Below are positions 59,944 through 64,000 of a DNA stretch of 64,000 nt, in pieces. Under the pieces are notes generated by a model, which searched no databases, was not told where the DNA came from, and saw nothing but the letters and a program-made list of their open reading frames with translations. Source of the DNA: Mactra quadrangularis (lineage: Eukaryota; Mollusca; Bivalvia; Venerida; Mactridae); contig CM046299.1 of the NCBI GenBank assembly GCA_025267735.1, positions 16,886,232-16,950,231 of the forward strand. Reading direction: 5' to 3'. The translations under genes and the position numbers were made by a program. Numbering within the stretch: the first letter of the stretch is position 1; every line of letters begins with the position of its first letter.

Positions 59944-60503
59944 CAGTAATATTGTAAGAACCTTCTTGTACAAGCAATGAATGGAGAATGAATAATGCTT
60001 ATGTTGATGAAACTTGAATGGATAAAGGTAATAAATTAGCCTTTGGTTATAATTTTAAGTAAAAGTACTTGACCTTTGCTTCTCTAACCTTGACCTGATA
60101 AGGAAGCTTCTGTGTACATTGTACACCCCTTTTCTGGTCTGTTTCCTCACATGTTTTACTGTTTTATCTAAGAAATGATATAAACACTGAATTTATAAAA
60201 CCATGAACATTATTTCTTCCTATATTGATGTATTATTATTGATGAATATTGTACTGATTATTCTGTGTTATATAGTTTTTTATTATCAAGTTGTTATATA
60301 TTGAATGTTACAAGTTCTTCCCTATCGTTTAATTATTCATTATATTCTGCATCTTTCAGTATTTTATATGTAATTTATGATGTCTACATATCTAAGAAGG
60401 GAAGATTTTTATTACTGATATACCATCATGTATGTTCATTAGAATTTTTTAGAAGCGAAATTCTGTCACTTTGGACTGATGATGCTTAAGTAATATAATA
60501 GTA

Positions 60504-60663
60504 TGGTAAAACCTCTTTTGAACAACACCCTTTTGGAGAGACTTAAGTGTGTTGCTTTCAGAGGTTGTTGCTCTGCAGAGGTTAAATTCAATTAAAACTG
60601 CGACTGAGGGAAATGTCAAAAGCTAATGATGTGTGGAGAATTTGTTCTGCGAAGGTTTTACTG
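60504..60663. mobile_element. pogo/Tigger-like MITE with TA duplication
   Basis: The left end TGGTAAAACCTCTTTTGAAC and the reverse complement of the right end CAGTAAAACCTTCGCAGAAC are inverted repeats (9 of the first 11 bases). TA flanks both (60502-60503, 60664-60665). Internal CAGAGGTTGTTGCTCTGCAG is typical of decayed pogo-type non-autonomous elements (family knowledge). 160 bp, no coding capacity. Confidence 0.65.
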
Positions 60664-60724
60664 TAGTAAATAATTTTTTTAGTAGAAGTCACTTCTGACT
60701 GTTGATGTTATCAGTTTATACAGG

Positions 60725-60800
60725 GGTCATAGTCCACTGTAAGGACTCATGCTTAGGATTCAAGAGGTAGCTGGTTAGAATCCCATCAGAGGCACTTTTG
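60725..60800 (+). mobile_element. possible tRNA-like SINE head (weak)
   Basis: GGTCATAGTCCACTGTAAGG might be a decayed box A, and AGCTGGTTAGAATCCCATC a decayed box B about 40 bases later. The downstream CCTTGCCCTTAGTAGCC does not match S1-S3. Confidence 0.3.
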
Positions 60801-62421
60801 TCAACAGTGTAGCATCATCATTACTGAACTTGTATGACAATAAAATCCTTGCCCTTAGTAGCCATTCCTGCTATCCTATGAATCTAATTTATACACCTAC
60901 ATCAGCAAACTATCAATTAGAAGAAAGACAAAGTGCCTTATGTGAAAGATTGAAAAATAAAATAGCAGTTACAATGATGATATTTAAGGTTTATTTCTCA
61001 TGAATACAGAAGTTGTCATTGTACAAGTTGAGCTGCACTGACCTACTTGTGTTTGCTTGATTGTCTGAGCTAAAAGCTGATAGCTGATTTGTAAGGTTTT
61101 TACTGTTCTCTAAGCTTCTTTTTTAAAGCAGTGTAATGCATGCCAGACAAGCTTTTAGGTTATGCTGTGGTATGTATGAGGTAAAAGACACTTCCATTTA
61201 CACAAAACTGCTAATGAATATTAGTTGCAAGCTTCAAGCTCAATCTGCAAATATTATTAGGCAAGGAGTACAGTCTTTATTGTAATTGAGTACTTTTACA
61301 ATAGACTTGATTGGGAACTTAAATTGGTGTTTTTCCCCACAGCAAAACTTTGTTGGTACTGGATGTACTAGTGCAGAACAAATTTGGAATAAACATGTGT
61401 GCCAAAACAATAACATTTTAATTTTTGTTGCATACTTTTCAGCAATTATAAATATGTCAAATAAATTTGTTATGCATGGATGCATTCAATACCATACAAT
61501 TTACTTGGCTGGAAATACCAATAATTTATATTCCGGCTGGAAAACCCAATATTCAAGTTACAAATTTAAACTGTTGACACTCACAGAATGAAAGACTGTT
61601 ACCCTGACCTCAGCTACAAATGCTTGCTTCATAAACTAGCAACCAGTTAAATGTTTCCATTATTACTTAAGTGTAGCTCAATATAAGATATTTTTTAATT
61701 ATATTTTATTACAAGTCATCAATAAAACCACATTCCAGAACATCTTGACCTACATTATCAGCATCTAATATTATATTACATTGTATTGTACATGTACATG
61801 TATGCTGTAATTGTTAGTGTGTTATAAGGTAGTGTGTTATACAACATGAGATTTAACATCAATATAAAGAACTGAACAGATTCTTTAATCAGTCTAATAT
61901 TATGTATCTTAACCATGTATGTTCTGTCCTGTCCTGTCCTGTAAATTTAGTATTTGGGACTAAAAGATTGTCAAAAATCCCATAATTTTGCAACTATCAA
62001 GTTAGTCTTTATGATGGAACTTAACTGTTATCAAAAATGACCCATGTAACTAAGGCTCTATGAGAAATTGAGTCAATGTCTATAAATCACTCTATATTCA
62101 TTACAAAAGGTCAAGTGATTATAATTGTTGATGACATATCATGTGAACACATGTCTCAGGCAGACACCATACTATCTCATCAGTTACAATGAGAAAGTAT
62201 ATCTTATTGAATTTTATATTTATAGCTGCCATCATGTTTTTTTTTTAGCAAGTTCTGATTATTCTGTTATTTTTTATTCCAATTGTGTGGATTGTAATCA
62301 TGATCCATCATTGTTACTGTGTTTAAGATTGATGGTCCCCATGGTGATTCTGGTTGCTATGCACAACAATGTGGGAATAATTTCAAAGAATAAAAGTGAT
62401 AAGTAAATCTGAAGACCATTA
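60801..62421. other. non-coding stretch
   Basis: It contains three copies of CTGTC at 61924-61942 (TGTCC repeat) and the short palindrome ACATGTACATGT near 61789. Overlapping opposite-strand frames at 61240-61591 (81 and 101 codons) show no recognisable family. No gene supported. Confidence 0.45.
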
Positions 62422-62513
62422 TACATGTAGGCGGCTGGTTTTTATGGCACATAATTCCTTTATTTGAATTATGATGTAAGTACTTGGCTTTTTAAAGAAG
62501 CCGCCTACATGTA
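62422..62513. repeat. 92-nt two-step hairpin
   Basis: The outer arms TACATGTAGGCGGCT and AGCCGCCTACATGTA pair perfectly over 15 bp. Inside, CATAATTC and GAATTATG pair perfectly around CTTTATTT. The two stems are coaxial, so the transcript would form one long hairpin with an internal bulge. The arms are GC-rich against an AT-rich background. No second copy was seen. It could be a foldback element or a structured RNA locus. Confidence 0.6.
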
Positions 62514-63359
62514 CATGTATATAAGTATTTTTCAGACTGTGACAGCTGAGCCACAACTGTGGGTCATTGGTTAGAAAAACTGGACTTAGATTTTTGATAT
62601 TTGACTCTGATTCCTAGTGCTGGCAAGTCATATGTACTAATCTAGGAAAAATTGACTATGTTGTTAGATTTTCTTCATATAAGAAGTTATCTAAGCTCTT
62701 TATGAAAGAATAAGCAAACTACCGGTTAAGATTACCAGGCTTAAGTTGTGTGGAAGCCTTTGTCATACTTAACTGAATAAACCTGTGGCCAGTTTAACTG
62801 TGGTGTTTGAAGATTAAATTTAGGTGCTTTGTTATTGTGCATTTATATCATCAATTTAGTAATTCATGATTATTTCCTTTGTAATAAAAATACTATAAAG
62901 TGTTTATTTGTCTGTTAGTGTTTAGATGTTTTGTCAAAAGTTCCTTGGCTTTGCAAAACAAAACTTACTTGTAGTAATTCCCTACCTCAATCTGTTATAA
63001 TTATAGAAACTAGAATTTCTCCTTGAAGTGATGAAGGTCAAATGACCTAAAAATGTTAATATACAACTGACAATACATAGAAATCTACAATTATTATGTG
63101 TCAATGGCCTGTTGTTCTATTATAGTCTGAAGTCTTGGTCACTATTGGTTGTACAACTGTCTAATAGACAATTATATAATGTCACAGACATACTTCCTGA
63201 CAATGCTTCAAGGTCAATGACAGACTCACTGTAGAACTTAGGCAGACAACTGTTAGGTCAATATACTTGAATCTTATTCATATTGGAAATATATTTTTTA
63301 AAAATGGGATATTTAGTGTTAACATTCATTAAATTACACAATATGTATTTATAAATGAC

Positions 63360-63730
63360 TTGGACAAAACCTAAGTTTCAATTAGGCCAATAAATTTGGA
63401 AAAGTCTCTTACACACTATTAGGTTTCATAATCTGGAAAAGATCCAACTTGCATCTAGGTCACCTGATTTGGAAGGCAACTAACTTGCAATTAGGTCACA
63501 TAATTTGGAAAAACTACTAACTTGCAATTAGGTCACATAATTTGGAAACGCAACTGATGTGCAATTAGGCCACCTAATTTGGAAAAGCATCTAACTTGCA
63601 ATTAGGTCGTATAATTTGGAAAAGCAACTAACTTGCAATTAGGCCACCTTATTTGGAACAGCCACTAACTTGCAATTAAGTCACAAAATCTGGAACAGCA
63701 ACTAACTTGCAATATGGTCACATAATTAAT
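63360..63730 (+). repeat. minisatellite, 37-bp units, about 10 copies
   Basis: Unit ATAATTTGGAAAAGCAACTA + ACTTGCAATTAGGTCAC. The central units (63478-63680) are nearly identical, differing in ACA/ACC and GTC/GCC, while the outer units decay, as expected from an array homogenised in its middle. Its right end is about 60 bases before 63787, where only an unremarkable 68-codon frame follows. Confidence 0.9.
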
Positions 63731-64000
63731 TATTAAGCAAGTCTTTAGCTCTTCTATACATTTAATCTGTGTAGTGACTGAATTATTTGCTTGAGTTAAT
63801 GATATTTAACTGTCCTGTGACCTACATTTTACAGACTTGGATGCTCTTCATTTCCCAATTTAGTGCTACATTGCCATTCTACCTTGCCATTATACCTACA
63901 TGTATTTCTAGAAATAATTATAGCTTCTTGATACATTTCTTAATCTACTGTTTTTTGTTTGATTATCCTAAGAATTGGGACAATCAGCCTTAAATGAGGT

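Overview
This window looks like non-coding DNA from a large, AT-rich animal genome, most likely a bivalve or other mollusc. GC is roughly 30 % by eye. No open frame exceeds 135 codons, and none of the 60-135 codon frames resembles a protein family I recognise. There are no rRNA genes, no clean tRNA genes, no operons and no CRISPR arrays. Mollusc affinity is an inference. It rests mainly on the 13126-13407 repeat (a TATACCCCCGC hairpin followed by a CCGT microsatellite and a GCGGGGGTAT end), a type I associate with bivalve genomes, and on tRNA-derived SINEs ending in a 'GCAAGAAATTTACC' domain. Many sampled lines of the + strand carry more T than A and more G than C. That would fit a very long intron transcribed left to right, but I could not measure it across the window.

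Almost everything that can be annotated is repetitive. (1) Short palindromic hairpin elements: family H1 (4244, 13795, 41167), H2 (5310, 15638), H3 (22580, 32891), and singletons at 30288, 54560 and 62422. (2) Non-autonomous DNA transposons with terminal inverted repeats: family A (13499, 16771, 59556), family B (15736, 44170, in opposite orientations), family C (29788, 53229, perhaps 37692), a TA-flanked Tc1/mariner-type element (48826-49219), a TA-flanked pogo/Tigger-like element (60504-60663), a nested palindrome (9627-10123), and a 778-bp element with perfect 27-bp ends and an inward-pointing tRNA-like unit in each arm (45984-46761). (3) tRNA-derived SINEs: S1 (24999, 51259), S2 (12389, 33345, 34231, 58165) and S3 (19345, 42590, 45441). 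(4) Minisatellites at 11821, 23721 and 63360, a decayed ~247-bp periodic repeat at 35861, and several microsatellites.

Possible functional sites are few and weak. The best exon candidates are: 12112-12163 (an ATG, an 18-residue hydrophobic reading and a GTAAGT donor); 26503-26574 (a strong polypyrimidine acceptor, 72 nt, one open frame); and 58085-58177 (a strong acceptor, 30 codons, with the stop codon supplied by box A of an adjacent SINE). A TATA box, CRE palindrome and AATAAA at 22921-23664 look like a retroelement LTR or a Pol II promoter lacking an obvious coding partner.

No undescribed protein system is visible. The best candidates for something new are the repeated hairpin families and the tRNA-armed inverted-repeat element.
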